Part shown: positions 1 to 12,549 of the stretch, piece by piece
Numbering within the stretch: the first letter of the stretch is position 1
Layout: each line of letters opens with the position of its first letter
NCBI GenBank assembly: GCA_022570795.1
Contig: JAKUDP010000002.1
Coordinates: 1-64,000, forward strand
DNA length: 64,000 bases
Direction of reading: 5' to 3'
Source: Sphaerulina vaccinii
Lineage: Eukaryota > Ascomycota > Dothideomycetes > Mycosphaerellales > Mycosphaerellaceae
Program-made: the position numbers and the translations under genes
The notes under the pieces: generated by a model
Database searches by the model: none
What the model saw: only the letters and a program-made list of their open reading frames with translations
Told to the model about the DNA's origin: nothing

Positions 1-30
1 TAACCCTAACCCTAACCCTAACCCTAACCC
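1..30. repeat. Telomere, five CCCTAA units
   Basis: Five perfect units of the C-rich telomere strand (TAACCC) open the window, so position 1 is a chromosome end read from the telomere inwards. The next bases belong to the terminal repeat of a retroelement, with no telomere-associated spacer between. The true telomere is probably longer and trimmed by the assembly. Confidence 0.95.
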
Positions 31-2455
31 TACTAGAGTTACTCTAGTTATTATAGTATAAGTAAGAAATAGTCCTATTCTAAGTCTACTAACTCTAAGA
101 TTTAGTTTATTTAACTATAGAAATTAGATTAAGTTTTTAATTTTAAATAGATACTTTTATTATTTAAGCTAAGCTTTATTCTAATAAGCTAAGATCTAGC
201 TCTATTCTAATCCTAATTTCTAGTATACTTAATTATATATAGATAGTAATAGGTAAAATAAAGTATTATAAATATATATAGATTTAGTTAGTCTCTATAT
301 AGCTTTTAGTAAAAGCTCTAACTTAATAAACTAACTAGATTTCTATACTAATAGAGCTTTCAAGCTACTTTTAGTAACTCTAGATATATTATCTTAAAAT
401 ATAAATATTATATTCTTATACTCTAATTCTATAAAGAACTCTAATTCTAAATTATAGAAGTTCTAATATTCTTTAAACTATACTTTAAGTAAATAAATAT
501 ATAACCCTACTCTAATACTAGATTAGTACCTAAAGTATACTTTTTTAACTCTAAAGAACCTAGATTTTATATAATATTTCTAAAAAGTCTAATATTTATA
601 AAGTTATTTATTTTTAAAGTTAAGATTTTCTAATAATCTAAAGCTACTCTAAGAAATTATATAATAGAGCTTTAAAAATAGGTTAGCTATAAAAGTATAC
701 TATTTCGCCTCTAAGGAACCCGAAGAATATTAAATAAAATTTCTAAAAAGTCTAAGACTTAAAAAGTTAACTCTTTTTAAAACTAGAATTTCTTAATAAC
801 CCTAAGCTACTCTAAATAAATATATAATAGAGCCTTAAAAATAGGTTAGTAATAGAAGTATACTATTTCGACTCTAAAGAACCTAAATATTAAATAAAAT
901 ATTTAAAAAGTCTAATATTTAGAAAGTTACTAATTTTTAAAGCTAAAATTTCTTTATAACCTAAAGTAGCCCTAAATAAATATATAATAGACCTTTAAAA
1001 ATACCTAAGCTATTAAAGTATACTATTTTAACTATAAAGAACCCGAATTTGCCCTAAAATTTCTAAGACTCTAAGTATCTAGCCTAGTATAGATTTTAGA
1101 TATATTATTTTCTCTATAACTTCTAGGTCTAGTAAATAAATATATAATAGAGCTTTAAAAATATATAAGCTATAGAATTATACTATTTTAGCTATAAGGA
1201 ATCTGAATCTTAAATAAAAACTATAAAAAGTCTAATATTTAGAAAGTTACTAATTTTTAAAAGTTAGACTTCTAGATATTTTCGATTCTATATAGATCTA
1301 GCTAGAGTAGTATACTAAAAATAATTCTAAAACCCTATTATACTAACTTAGCCCTATAGAATCCGAATCTAAAGTAATAATTTCAAAAAGTTATATATCT
1401 AGCTTAATATTAATTTTCGAAGTCTCGACTTCTCTAGAATCTTTAGCTATAGTAAAAGTTTAGTAGATAGTAGTATATATATACTTCTTATAAAGAACTA
1501 TACTATTTCGACCCTAAGGATTCCAAATCTGAAATAATAATTTAATAAAGTCTAGTTTCTCCAGCAAATATTAGTAGATTACTTTCTGCCGGAGGAACTA
1601 CCTCTTTTTTGCCGGTGGAACTTAGTTCCTCTAGCATAGATACAAGTAGGTTAGTAATAGAAGTATACTATTTCGACTCTAAAGAACCTAAATATTAAAT
1701 AAAATATTTAAAAAGTCTAATATTTAGAAAGTTACTAATTTTTAAAGCTAAAATTTCTTTATAACCTAAAGTAGCCCTAAATAAATATATAATAGACCTT
1801 TAAAAATACCTAAGCTATCAAAGTATACTATTTTAACTATAAAGAACCCGAATTTGCCCTAAAATTTCTAAGACTCTAAGTATCTAGCCTAGTATAGATT
1901 TTAGATATATTATTTTCTCTATAACTTCTAGGTCTAGTAAATAAATATATAATAGAGCTTTAAAAATATATAAGCTATAGAATTATACTATTTTAGCTAT
2001 AAGGAATCTGAATCTTAAATAAAAACTATAAAAAGTCTAATATTTAGAAAGTTACTAATTTTTAAAAGTTAGACTTCTAGATATTTTCGATCCTATATAG
2101 ATCTAGCTAGAGAAGTATACTAAAAATAATTCTAAAACCCTAATATACTAACTTAGCCCTATAGAATCCGAATCTATAGTAATAATTTCAAAAAGTTATA
2201 TATCTAGCTTAATATTAATTTTCGAAGTCTCGACTTCTCTAGAATCTTTAGCTATAGTAAAAGTTTAGTAGATAGTAGTATATATATACTTCTTATAAAG
2301 AACTATACTATTTCGACCCTAAGGATTCCAAATCTGAAATAATAATTTAATAAAGTCTAGTTTCTCCAGCGAATATTAGTAGATTACTATCTGCCGGAGA
2401 AACTACCTCTTTTTTGCCGGTAGAACTTAGTTTCTCTAGCATAGATACAGGTAGG
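31..2455. repeat. Left terminal repeat with internal duplication
   Basis: The first bases after the telomere match those at 6442, and the last bases match the end of the right copy at 7898. The left copy is 2425 bp against 1457 bp on the right. The difference is accounted for by an 805-bp tandem duplication plus about one extra 160-bp subrepeat. Degenerate subrepeats of about 160 bp, each containing an AAATAAATATATAA-like block, recur near 490, 650, 811, 974 and 1135, with weaker copies near 1300 and 1465. Confidence 0.8.
846..2455. repeat. Tandem duplication, 2 x 805 bp
   Basis: Positions 846-1650 and 1651-2455 are near-identical head-to-tail copies of exactly equal length, both ending in a short TAGATACA(A/G)GTAGG motif. 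The right terminal repeat has only one copy, so the duplication arose in the left repeat. Few differences separate the copies compared with the heavy RIP divergence elsewhere, which suggests that much of the mutation came before the duplication. Confidence 0.85.
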
Positions 2456-4439
2456 ATATTATAGTACTATTAATATTTATATAGCGCTATATATATACCT
2501 ACTAACTCTAGGTAATCTATCTAAACCTAGATATATATAGTAAAAAAGCTTTTCTAAGTAATTTAGAATAGTATACTTTTATATAGATTAATATTATAAT
2601 AGGTACTTTAGCTTTAGCTACTTAGAATAGCTATCTATATATTATCTAGTAGAACTAGAGTACTAACTAGTTTGAGAGAATTCTAGAGGCTATCTATTCT
2701 CTATTCGAGAACCTATTCTAATTATTCTAGTAGCTACTTATTTTAATTATAATAAACTCTAAAATAAAAGTTAGTTTCGAAAATACTATTACTATATAGT
2801 AGAAGTTAGTAGCTATATATACTAATATAGATTTCTATTATAAAAATATAAAATATAAGTAGCTTTCTATAATAATATATATTATCTCTAATAATATCTA
2901 ATTATTTATTATAAGTAAAAAATTAGAAAAGTATAGTAGAAGAGTTACTAAAGTATATTTTCTAGATCTTAAAAAAAACTAGCTTAGACTCTAGCTATTA
3001 TAGCCTATTATACTAGCGCCTATTACTTTATATACTAAAAAAGAAAAGTAATAGTAAAGTAGTATAATTCTTTTTTTTAAGAAATAGGTAAAAGTAATAG
3101 AGTAGATAGCTAGAAAGAGTAATAAGAATAACTAGATAGAATTATAAATATAAAATAAAAATAGTAAAAATCTATTTATATTATAGAAAAAGCTTCTATA
3201 TAGATATAATAGTTCTATTCTATAGCTTATTATAGTAAAACTAGTTACTAATCTATACTAGTTTAATATTAATAAATATTACTATAATACCTACTACTTT
3301 TCTATAGTAGAAATCTAGATATAGATCTATAGCTTATAGTATATAGTAAATAAGCTCGATACTATTAATAAGTATACTTTTAATAGCTAACTAACCTTTT
3401 TACTACTAATTGAATTTATTTTACTAGTAGAAGAACTAGAACCTATATATAGGTAGACTATAATTATAGACAAACTAGATAGCCTAGATTAAATATATAT
3501 CTATACTACTCTAGTTAAAAAAAATAATAAAGATACTAGGCTACTATAAGTATATTAGAAGAACTAACTTAATATTTATAGTATAGGCCTAATAGACCTA
3601 CTTTTCTATTTAGACTATATTCTTACTTTAAGTAGGTCTTATATAATACTAGGTTTTAGTCTAAACTTAGAATCTAAAAGTAGATATAGTTTCTATAAGC
3701 TTCTACTTTAGGCTACTAGTCTAGATAGCTTAGTTTTTTATAAAATTAAAAAGACTTATAGTAGCTTAGTTAAGTAAGTTAGAGAGCTATTACCTCTTTT
3801 AGGTACTAGTATAGAAAAAATTTAAAATTAGTTATTAACTTCGAAATAGATAACTTATCTAAGTAATCTTTTCTATTTTATAAATATACCTAGTTATTTA
3901 TAAATATATCTTTCTATTTCTATAACTAAAGTAAGTTTTTTATCTACTATTAGTAGATAGCTTCCTCTACTTAATTATAATATACTTTATAGTTCTACTT
4001 TATATTAAATCTATTTATATAAACTATTTTTTTTAACTACCTAAAGTAACTTTTAGATAGAGTATATATTATAATATAAATAGGTCTACTATATATAATT
4101 CTATATATATATTCTTTATAGTATTCTTATATATAGGTTTGCGTTCTTATACCTCTATACTACTAGTTATATATATAAACTCTAAACTAACTTAATAATT
4201 TTTAGTAATATTTAATATATAACTATAATACTTTCTATAAATATAATATATATAAAATATATTTATATTTTTTAGAACTTTTATCTACTCGAGTTTAGAG
4301 TAGTTTAGAATACTTTTACTCTATTATAACTCTACTAATATAACTATACCTTCTAGGTCTAGATATATATAGTTATAATATATTTTATATAGATACTCTA
4401 TTATAACTATAGATTAGGTTATAAAGTATATTTTAGATA

Positions 4440-4800
4440 GAGTTTTAATTCTAGAATCTATTTTTTTTCTTTATAAAATACTAGTATTTTAAATAAGTAA
4501 GAAGTAGAAGTCTATAGTAATATTAACTATAGAGGCTAAGTATATAGCTTTAAATATATATACTAAGTAATCTTAATTTCTAGTAGTACTTCTAAAAGAA
4601 ATAGACTATATAGAGTTAGTAAAAAAATATTTTTTTTAACTACTTATTAAAGCAAACTCTAATATAGTAAATAAACTTAAATCTATTTAGATTATAAAGG
4701 ATAACTAAGTATCTCTAACTCTAGTTAAGAATACTTATACTTATAAAAAATTAAAATATATTAATATAACTTATAATAATATTAGGAGACTCTAGTAGTA
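4440..4800 (+). pseudogene. Copia RNase H remnant
   Basis: One frame reads as a degraded Copia RNase H region, with a KYIALN-like stretch near 4540 where the family has EAEYIAL, followed by a DNQASL-like block and a KYI-type block. Glutamate has become lysine and many tryptophan and glutamine codons have become stops, all expected from C-to-T changes on either strand. It cannot encode an enzyme. Confidence 0.6.
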
Positions 4801-6441
4801 AAAAAAAATAGTAGTAGTATATATTTTAATAAAAAAAAATAGCTATAGATAGGTTAACTAAGCTAAAGAATAGTCCCTAATTCTAGAAGTTTATAAAATA
4901 ACTTTAGCTTATATAAATAGTTTTTTTATATTTAATAAGTTATTAAGATTTAAAATAGAATATAAGTACTAGAATATAGAGTAGAAGAACTATCTAGTCT
5001 AAGTAGAAGTATTAGAAAGTATAGTCTAGTTAGACTATTTAAAAAATACTTTTTTAGAGATTAGATTATATAATATATATTATATAATATTAGGTTATAT
5101 AGCTTATCTAATACTTTATATCTTAGAAGGAGATATAATCTATATCTAACTAATATAATTAATATAGTTAGTTTCTATCTAATACTTCTACTTCTATTAT
5201 ATATTAAAACTCTTTTTATATATTATAAGTATATATATTATTATTCTATTTCGATAGTAGTAGATATTTTAATTTAGAATAGTAGTTAATTTTTAAAATA
5301 GTAAAAGTTATTATAATTAGATTTTTTAAAATAGCTTAAAAGTTTAGAATTAAAAAAAAAAAAAATAGAAAATATATTTTCTACTTTTACTTACTAAGTT
5401 ATCTACTATATTTACTATATATCTACTTTAATATAATAAGTCTAAATAATTATTTTAGAACTAGACTTATTATATTTATTAGAATAGTAGACTATAGATA
5501 TATATATAGACTTAACTCTTTTTCTAGAGTTCTTACTTTCTATAGTAATTTTTAATTTCTAATTTATAATATAATTCTAAAATAGTACTATTCTACTTTC
5601 TATTCTACTAGTTTTTAATTAAAGTAAGTAATACTAGAACTACTTTTAGTATAGTAAGCTAACTAATACTTTAGTTAGTAATAGAGTATCTTTATTTTAT
5701 TATAAAATAAAATAATAATACTCTAACTAAGTCTAAATAATAGTAAATAATTTTATAATTTATTTCTAAAATAAAACTAACTAGTATTCTAGTTTAATTT
5801 AGTTTAGTATTATTCTATTCTAATCTCTAGCTTATTAAGTCTAAATTAAAGTAAGAATATAACCTACTACTTTAACTAAACTAAGCTAATATTTATTTTA
5901 GTCTAAAATTAGTTAAAATATTTAAAAAAAAAAAATTAAAAGAATTATTTATAAAGAAGTAAGTAGTTATTTACTACTTATATACTAGTATCTTAGCTAA
6001 CTATAATAGCTATATCTAGCTATACTACTATTAGTATTAAAACTAATAAGAATTTAATTAAAATTCTAAATAAAGTAATAAATAAATATAAAAAAAATAA
6101 AAAAGTTTATACTTTTCTAGTAAGACTTAAAGAGTCTATACTTAACTATTATATTAAAGAATACTATCTAAGTAAGTATAAAGAATTTATTAACTAGTAT
6201 ATTTACTAACTATAATAGATTAGTAAATTAATTTAGAAAATTCTAAATATTATTTAGAAAAAATAGAAAATAAAATTTTTAAAAAAGAAAAAGATAGTAT
6301 AGAAAATTATCTTATTAAACTACTATAGCTATAGTTATCTATATAAGTATTATATAGATAGTTACTTATATAAATATATTTTTAATAATAGATTCTATTA
6401 ATATTTTAGTTTATTACTATTTATTCTATTTTGAAATAGTA

Positions 6442-7898
6442 TACTAGAGTTACTCTAGTTATTATAGTATAAGTAAGAAATAGTCCTATTCTAAGTCTAC
6501 TAACTCTAAAAATTAGTTTATTTAACTATAGAAATTAGATTAAGTTTTTAATTTTAAATAGATACTTTTATTATTTAGCTAAGCTTTACTTCTAATAAGC
6601 TAAGATCTAGCTCTATTCTAATCCTAATCTCTAGTATACTTAATTATATATAGATAGTAATAGGTAAAATAAAGTATTATAAATATATATAGATTTAGTT
6701 AGTCTCTATATAGCTTTTAGTAAAAGCTCTAACTTAATAAACTAACTAGATTTCTATACTAATAGAGCTTTTAAGCTACCTTTAGTAACTCTAAATATAT
6801 TATCTTAATATAGAAATATTATATTCTTATACTCTAATTCTAGAAAGAACTCTAATTCTAAATTATAAAAGTTCTAATATTCTTTAAACTATACTTTAAG
6901 TAAATAAATATATAACGCTACTCTAATACTAGACTAGCTATAAAAGTATATTTCTTTAACTCTAAAGAACCTAGATTTTATATAATATTTCTAAAAAGTC
7001 TAAAACTTAAAAAGTTACTAATTTTTAAAACTAGAATTTCTTAATAATCTAAAGCTACTTTAAAAAATTATATAATAGAGCCTTAAAAATAGGTTAGCTA
7101 TAAAAGTATACTATTTCGACTCTAAAGAACCTAAATATTAAATAAAATATTTAAAAAGTCTAATATTTAGAAAGTTACTAATTTTTAAAGCTAAGATTTT
7201 TTTATAACCTAAAGTAGCTCTAAATAAATATATAATAGACCTTTAAAAATACCTAAGCTATAAAAGTATACTATTTTAACTATAAAGAACTCGAATTTGC
7301 TCTAAAATTTCTAAGACTCTAAGTATCTAGCCTAGTATAGATTTTAGATATATTACTTTCTCTATAACTTCTAGGTCTAGTAAATAAATATATAATAGAG
7401 CTTTAAAAATATATAAGCTATAGAATTATACTATTTTAGCTATAAGGAATCTAAATCTTAAATAAAAATTATAAAAAGTCTAATATCTAGAAAGTTACTA
7501 ATTTTTAAAAGTTAGACTTCTAGATATTTTCGATTCTATATAGATCTAGCTAGAGTAGTATACTAAAAATAATTCTAAGACCCTATTATACTAACTTAGC
7601 CCTATAGAATTCGAATCTAAAGTAATAATTTCAAAAAGTTATATATCTAGCTTAATATTAATTTTCGAGGTCTCGACTTTTTTAGAATTTTTAGCTATAG
7701 TAAAAGTTTAGTAGATAGTAGTATATATATACTTCTTATAAAGAACTATACTATTTCGACCCTAAGAATTCCAAATCTAAAATAATAATTTAATAAAGTC
7801 TAGTTTCTCTAGCGAATATTAGTAGATTACTATCTGCCGGAGAAACTACCTCTTTTTTGCCGGAGGAACTTAGTTTCTCTAGCATAGATACAAGTAGG
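6442..7898. repeat. Right terminal repeat
   Basis: This 1457-bp direct repeat matches the left terminal repeat without its 805-bp duplication and with about one fewer 160-bp subunit. Near its end, pieces related to AGTTTCTCC(A/G)GC occur in both orientations and could form a short stem. Ordinary-composition DNA follows at once. Confidence 0.8.
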
Positions 7899-8353
7899 GT
7901 CACAGGCTCATTGTAATGCCCCTTAACTATGCGGTCCCGCGGAAGAGTGATAGTACACCTGCGTTCATGGCCCGAGACAAGCTAGTTTGCATGCTGCTAG
8001 CTGAGCTCGATTGCGGACACTTCGAGCGAGTGTTCTTGCGCTCGGGCGTTGTGCTGGATGTGCCGCTCGAGGACTTAATGCCGCCGTTTGAACTTCTCGA
8101 GCAGAGCACCACAATTCATATTCATACCACAGATCGCATAGCGGCTCGGTGTGGGCAAAGCGAGTGGGAGAAGACTGGGGTGACCGTTAGGGTTGCGAAG
8201 ACTCTTCCCTCACTGCGGCCATACCTTCACAACGAGACTGTCTCCGTCATGCAACTTGATCTGGAACACTACGATAGAAATCGCTATAATGAGCACACTC
8301 GTTGGTCTCCCCAGTTGAGGCTGCCAGATCACGAGCAGGTCCTTGGTAGCTAG
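7899..8353 (+). pseudogene. 3' remnant of an unknown gene cut by the element
   Basis: The frame is open from the first base after the retroelement repeat through an ATG at 7916 to a stop at 8353 (145 codons from that ATG). Codon use looks coding and no upstream stop occurs before the repeat boundary, so this is more likely the tail of a longer gene than a complete one. No domain is recognised: the product is mixed polar and hydrophobic with two Cys and no signal peptide. It could still be a small intact gene starting at 7916. Confidence 0.4.
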
Positions 8354-9554
8354 GAAGCAACAAGTATCTATAAGGTCCTGGAGTCTCAAGTTCAGCCCTG
8401 TTTCAGAGCGACTGTTCCCTTATACGCCCAGCTCTTCGCCAAAGCCAAATATTAGCCCTGCCCTAGTCAGTGAACTTTGCAATAATTGTGAATAGTGTAA
8501 CTCACAAGTCGCTCCTGTTGGTAGCCTAGTAGTCCACCTATGAGTTGCCCTCGATTCGAGGTTCTAGCTTGTAAAACGATGCTTTACGATGTTTTACTCA
8601 TTCCTCGAGACCAAGCAGCCTAGCAGTAGCCGGGTCAGTCTCGTATAGGCTACGCTGTCTAGGCAATCGTCTTGCTTTTGCTGCGTGATGTTAAAGAGTT
8701 TCGCACTATCGCTGCCCTCGACCTGGAGATCAACATAGTCGTGAACCACAGTTGCTTCCAACAGTCGTTCGTGGTCTACAACATAGTCGTGAACCACAGT
8801 TGCTGCTGGCTTGCAGCTAAGGTTGCACAGTGTTTCAAGAAGGATGAATCATGCTCCCCTGTTGTTCTCGAAGCCTGCCCTTGCCTACCCATCGACGATG
8901 ATTCTGCTTCTCCACTCAAAGTCTTCTTGTGCATATGTTGTCTTCTTCGCTTCTCCTTGCGCTGCCGAACTGGAGCTTTATGATTAATCGAGAGCTCCAC
9001 TGTCGACAGTCGTCCATAGTATAGCATATTAGCTATAACTCGCCTCTAAATTAAGATGCCAGCTCCATAACAAAAAGCGTGAACCTCCAAGTTCGCTCAT
9101 CCTTCAATACATCTGCAATATCTCGACTTATTGCAATCATTCTGCAGTTCAGCTTGTCCCTTTACCGTTCTCCTTCTTCTCTTTGCTGAAGCCCCAATAA
9201 CTATGCTACTGAGGTTGTCAATGCGTTCTGACGAGAGTAGGAGCAGTCAAACAGAGTAGTGTCACCAGCATCTTCATACAGCCGACGACTGCGCTGTCGA
9301 GGTTGTAAAATGACAGAGAGTACGAGAAAATGGAGAACGACTCTGAGCTATGAACATGCGTCAGCAAACAGATGCATAGAAAGTCACGTTCCTCAGTACA
9401 GCATATCATATCAAGCTAGTTCGTTCAGCTAGGAGTCTTCAAGCTATTCCTGCTTGATCATCATTTCATCGAAAGATTCCCCTTTGATGTCCACATCGTT
9501 GTCGACTTCTTCGTCTTTGATAGCGCTACTGGCTGGTAAACAAGCATCCGATTC
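8354..9554. other. Gap without a supported gene
   Basis: Normal composition. A 26-bp direct repeat lies at 8731-8756 and 8779-8804, in a plus-strand open frame (8672-8983) that has no recognisable product. Short frames on both strands overlap here and none is convincing. The 3' side of PUS1 lies at the right end. Confidence 0.5.
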
Positions 9555-11679
9555 CTAATTGTCTGCTCCGCCCATCTCAGTATCACTTTCAACTTCTTCC
9601 TTCTTCGCCATCCTCTCGATACCTTTGATAGCATCTACACCCTTACTCGTGACGAAAAGAAAGTGTGGTTCTTTGAAGTTATCAACATGATTGAAGAATC
9701 TCGAGAACTCATTCTTCTCCTCTTCTTCTCTGAAGATCCGTTGGTAGATTTCCCTCTCCTTGAAAGCTTCGAGTTCTGTCTCGAATTTGGAGAAGTCGAG
9801 ATGTTCGCGTCCGTGTTGTGTCGCTTGGAGTTTGTTGTAGGTGTCGAAGACTGGTCTTTCCAATAGGAGACCGAGGCCAGGGACTTTGGGGATGCTGAAA
9901 CGTGTGGCCGCGAACGCTTCGTCGAGAGTTCTGAGATCAGAGCCGGATCGGACCAGAAGTGTGATCATGCCGACCATCTTTCTGATTTGATGCATCATGA
10001 AACTCTGTCCATGGATTTTCAAGCTCAACCACTCGGTCTTCTCCTCATCAGGACCATCACCGATAAGTATAGTTTTCGTGTTCGCCTTAAAGGATTTGAT
10101 ATGTCTCTTGACACTGGGGTCCTTGAACGTCTTCTGTATCGTAAAGTTATGGTAGTTCTTCGTTCCGATATACTTGTTCAGGGCATTTTGTATGCGTTCG
10201 ATGCGCTTCTGTGGTATGCGGTAGCGGCGTTTGGCATCCATGTATGTTTGGCGGAGAAGCTTGGTAGCTGCTCGGATACGGAGGACGCGGTCCATTTCTG
10301 GGTCTGTGGGTCCCTCTGGTACAGCGTCCATGGGCTCTTCCGGTACCGTCACATCAGGTGCGGGACCTGCTAGTCGTGTAGGATCGGCTTTGATGGCTGC
10401 GGCATCGTTGGCGGCAGCGATAACTTCATCTTCGGCTTGTGTGGTGTTGTCCTCCTTCATGCCTTCTGGCAACGATACTCCTCCATACTCTTTGTCCTCA
10501 AGTGTAGGTTCTGACTTTGACGCTGGCTCATTGAGTATGATCGCAGCCTCTTCTGTCTTCTCGTTTCCTCCTTCAGTCGCAGCATTGATGGTGCTTCCAA
10601 CCTTGACCTCGGCTCCTCCCTCGATACCAGCAGCTGTTTTCACATCCGCTTCATCTTCACCCTGCAAGGCCTTGACGACTTCCCACCTGATGTCTTCATC
10701 GATAGTCTCCAGAATAGCCTTGATATTCTCTTCGTCAACCTTCTCCCAGAAGCCCTGCACTTCTTCTTGTCTTGACGCATACCCTTCACGATCGCCCACC
10801 TCGTCTGCGGCAGCCTCAAGTTGCTTCGCAAGCCAACTGCTAGGATGTGGAGGCAAGAAAGCATAACTCGGCATCAAGTACTCGTACCATCTGCTGTCGC
10901 ATGCCTGATAGCATGAGAAACTGCCAATAGTCCTCTCAATGCCCCAGACTCTGATCTGTGGTGACAACTCCGCATTGATCTTCTCCACAATGTTTTCATC
11001 TTCCACAATCAACTTCAAGCTGATCATATTCCCTGCAGCATGCACGCCCTTATCCGTTCGTGCACACCTCACAAGACTGCTCTTTTTCGGATCCTCAGCA
11101 TTCGCTTTGCTGATTGCCCCAGCTCTGATGAAAGCTTGGAAGAGATCACCTTCGATTGTGCGCTCCTTTGCAGATATTTGCATACCCTTGTATCCCGTTC
11201 CAGAGTACCCGATCAACACTGCGACTTTTCTCTTAGGCTTCCTTCCCTCAGCCTTTTCAGCTTCGATTTCTTCTTTCGAGAACTCTATACCTTGACCCTT
11301 GATTCCTTCTCGAGAGCGTTTCTCTTGAGCTTCCTCATTCTTTTGGCGTTTGTCTGGGTTGGAAGCACTTTGTGTTAGAGGTTAGCTGAAATCATCACGT
11401 GCAGGACAGAGATACGAACAAGTAATCTGCCCGTCCCATATCGCCTTTCTTATGTCGCTTATTGTCATTGAACTTGTTGCCTTTTCCGCCTTGGCGCATG
11501 CTGTTGTCGTTCCAGTTCCCTTTGCGCTTCCGGTCATCGCGGCGGTTGTCAGATTTCTTGCCGTCTCTGTTCTTGCTGGGCGATGGAGCATCCGGACGGT
11601 CTTTTGGTCTGGGCGCATCTTGAGCAGCCTTGTCAATTTTCTTGCCGGCATCTTCGAGAATCGCGGTAGAGTGCTCCAT
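9555..11679 (-). CDS. PUS1: tRNA pseudouridine synthase Pus1 (TruA family)
   Basis: Converts uridine to pseudouridine in nuclear and cytoplasmic tRNAs and some other RNAs. Model: exon 1 11420-11679, a 52-nt intron, exon 2 9555-11367, 690 residues. The catalytic motif RTDKGVHA is present with the aspartate near residue 192, preceded by the family's GYSGTGYKGMQ block, and HQIRKM lies towards the C-terminus. A long acidic, low-complexity insert (roughly residues 290-450) separates the two halves, which makes it longer than yeast Pus1. The N-terminal exon is Lys/Arg/Asn-rich and may carry the nuclear signal. The splice donor read as GTTCGT is weak; GTATCT four bases on is stronger but breaks the frame, so this junction is the least certain part. 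Confidence 0.9.
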
Positions 11680-12549
11680 GTTGGGAGAAGAATGGTCATG
11701 AATGGACGTGGAGGAAGAGAGAAGGTGAGTGTGTGGTTGGTGAAGTCTGAACTTCACATGGAAAAGAGCTCGACGAGATAGAACTAAGCTTTGCGGAGAC
11801 GGCTAGATCCGAAGCGATAACCAATGTTACGCTTTCACCTTGCTGCAACATCCTTCTCTGGGAACGGTCTTGGAGGTGACTTCAGAGGACTTCCAATTCG
11901 GGCATCATCACCGAATGCTGTGTAGGAATGCCAACACTGCAAGCTGTACCGCATCCTCATCCTCACTCTCGCATAGCAGCGAAGTATTCTGAATCCCTCA
12001 CCTTCCCATTCAGGTGAGGATCTTCTGCATGCATTCTTGGCAACGCTGTGCCACCTGCAATCCGCGGCAACCTCTGCCGTCTTGGTTACATGGCCAAGCA
12101 AGCTTCACTTGCTGAAGACCGCACAAGAACGCTCGGCTCACTGCTTGTCCCGCAATTGTCCTCGGCGGGACCACGTCGAAGCGGGTTTTCTAGGTGAGTT
12201 GTAGCTTCTGCGGTCCACCGCGGTGTGCTGTCTCCTTCGCGACTTGGTGAAGAAGGTGGAGTGGAGGGAACAGTAGCTGATTATCGCGATCCAGCTGATG
12301 TTGTATCGCATTTACCCGCGGGCAGGGTTCAAAGTCACATACATCCAGTGGTAGCCCTCACTTGGCAAGACGTCCGTTTACCTATCTTCTATCGCGTGGC
12401 TATCAGCGGGTCTGCCACGAAGGATCTCACAAGCAGAAGGAGTAGCTCGCGACTATATCAGTCGCGTGGCTCCCCTGCACATCTCGACGTCCTTCATTGC
12501 TCTCGCGGCACTACCAGCTCGGCGTCACTCTCTCCATCATTTGCCAACG
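11680..12549. promoter_or_regulatory. Divergent promoter between PUS1 and the permease
   Basis: 870 bp separate two divergently transcribed genes. It holds the CGG-N6-CCG site at 11800-11811. Small open frames exist on both strands but look fortuitous; some in 12225-12549 probably lie in the 5' leader of the permease. Confidence 0.5.
11800..11811 (-). promoter_or_regulatory. CGG-N6-CCG site upstream of PUS1
   Basis: CGGCTAGATCCG, 121 bp upstream of the chosen PUS1 start. An inverted CGG pair six bases apart is a classic binding arrangement for Zn2Cys6 dimers. The same core occurs upstream of TFA1 (23920-23931), where similarity extends about 13 bp further left (AAGCTTT followed by a GGGAC/GAGAC-like run), and upstream of CCT8 (41564-41575). 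Confidence 0.5.

Larger units (their letters stand above)
31..7898 (+). mobile_element. RIP-degraded Copia-like retroelement at the telomere
   Basis: An A+T-rich block with direct repeats at both ends (31-2455 and 6442-7898) around an internal part of about 4 kb. No reading frame survives, but the frame near 4440-4800 still resembles a Copia RNase H domain. CA and TG dinucleotides are nearly absent while TA is everywhere, which is the RIP signature. The left end is fused to the telomere, so no target-site duplication can be checked. The flanking repeats may be unusually long LTRs, or a subtelomeric repeat surrounding an inserted Copia fragment; the sequence alone does not decide. At 7899 the composition switches abruptly to normal. 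Confidence 0.7.

Noticed and set aside
8672..8983. 103-codon plus-strand frame and an overlapping minus-strand frame
   Set aside because: Contains the 26-bp duplicate; no domain, signal peptide or intron support; both strands look equally plausible.
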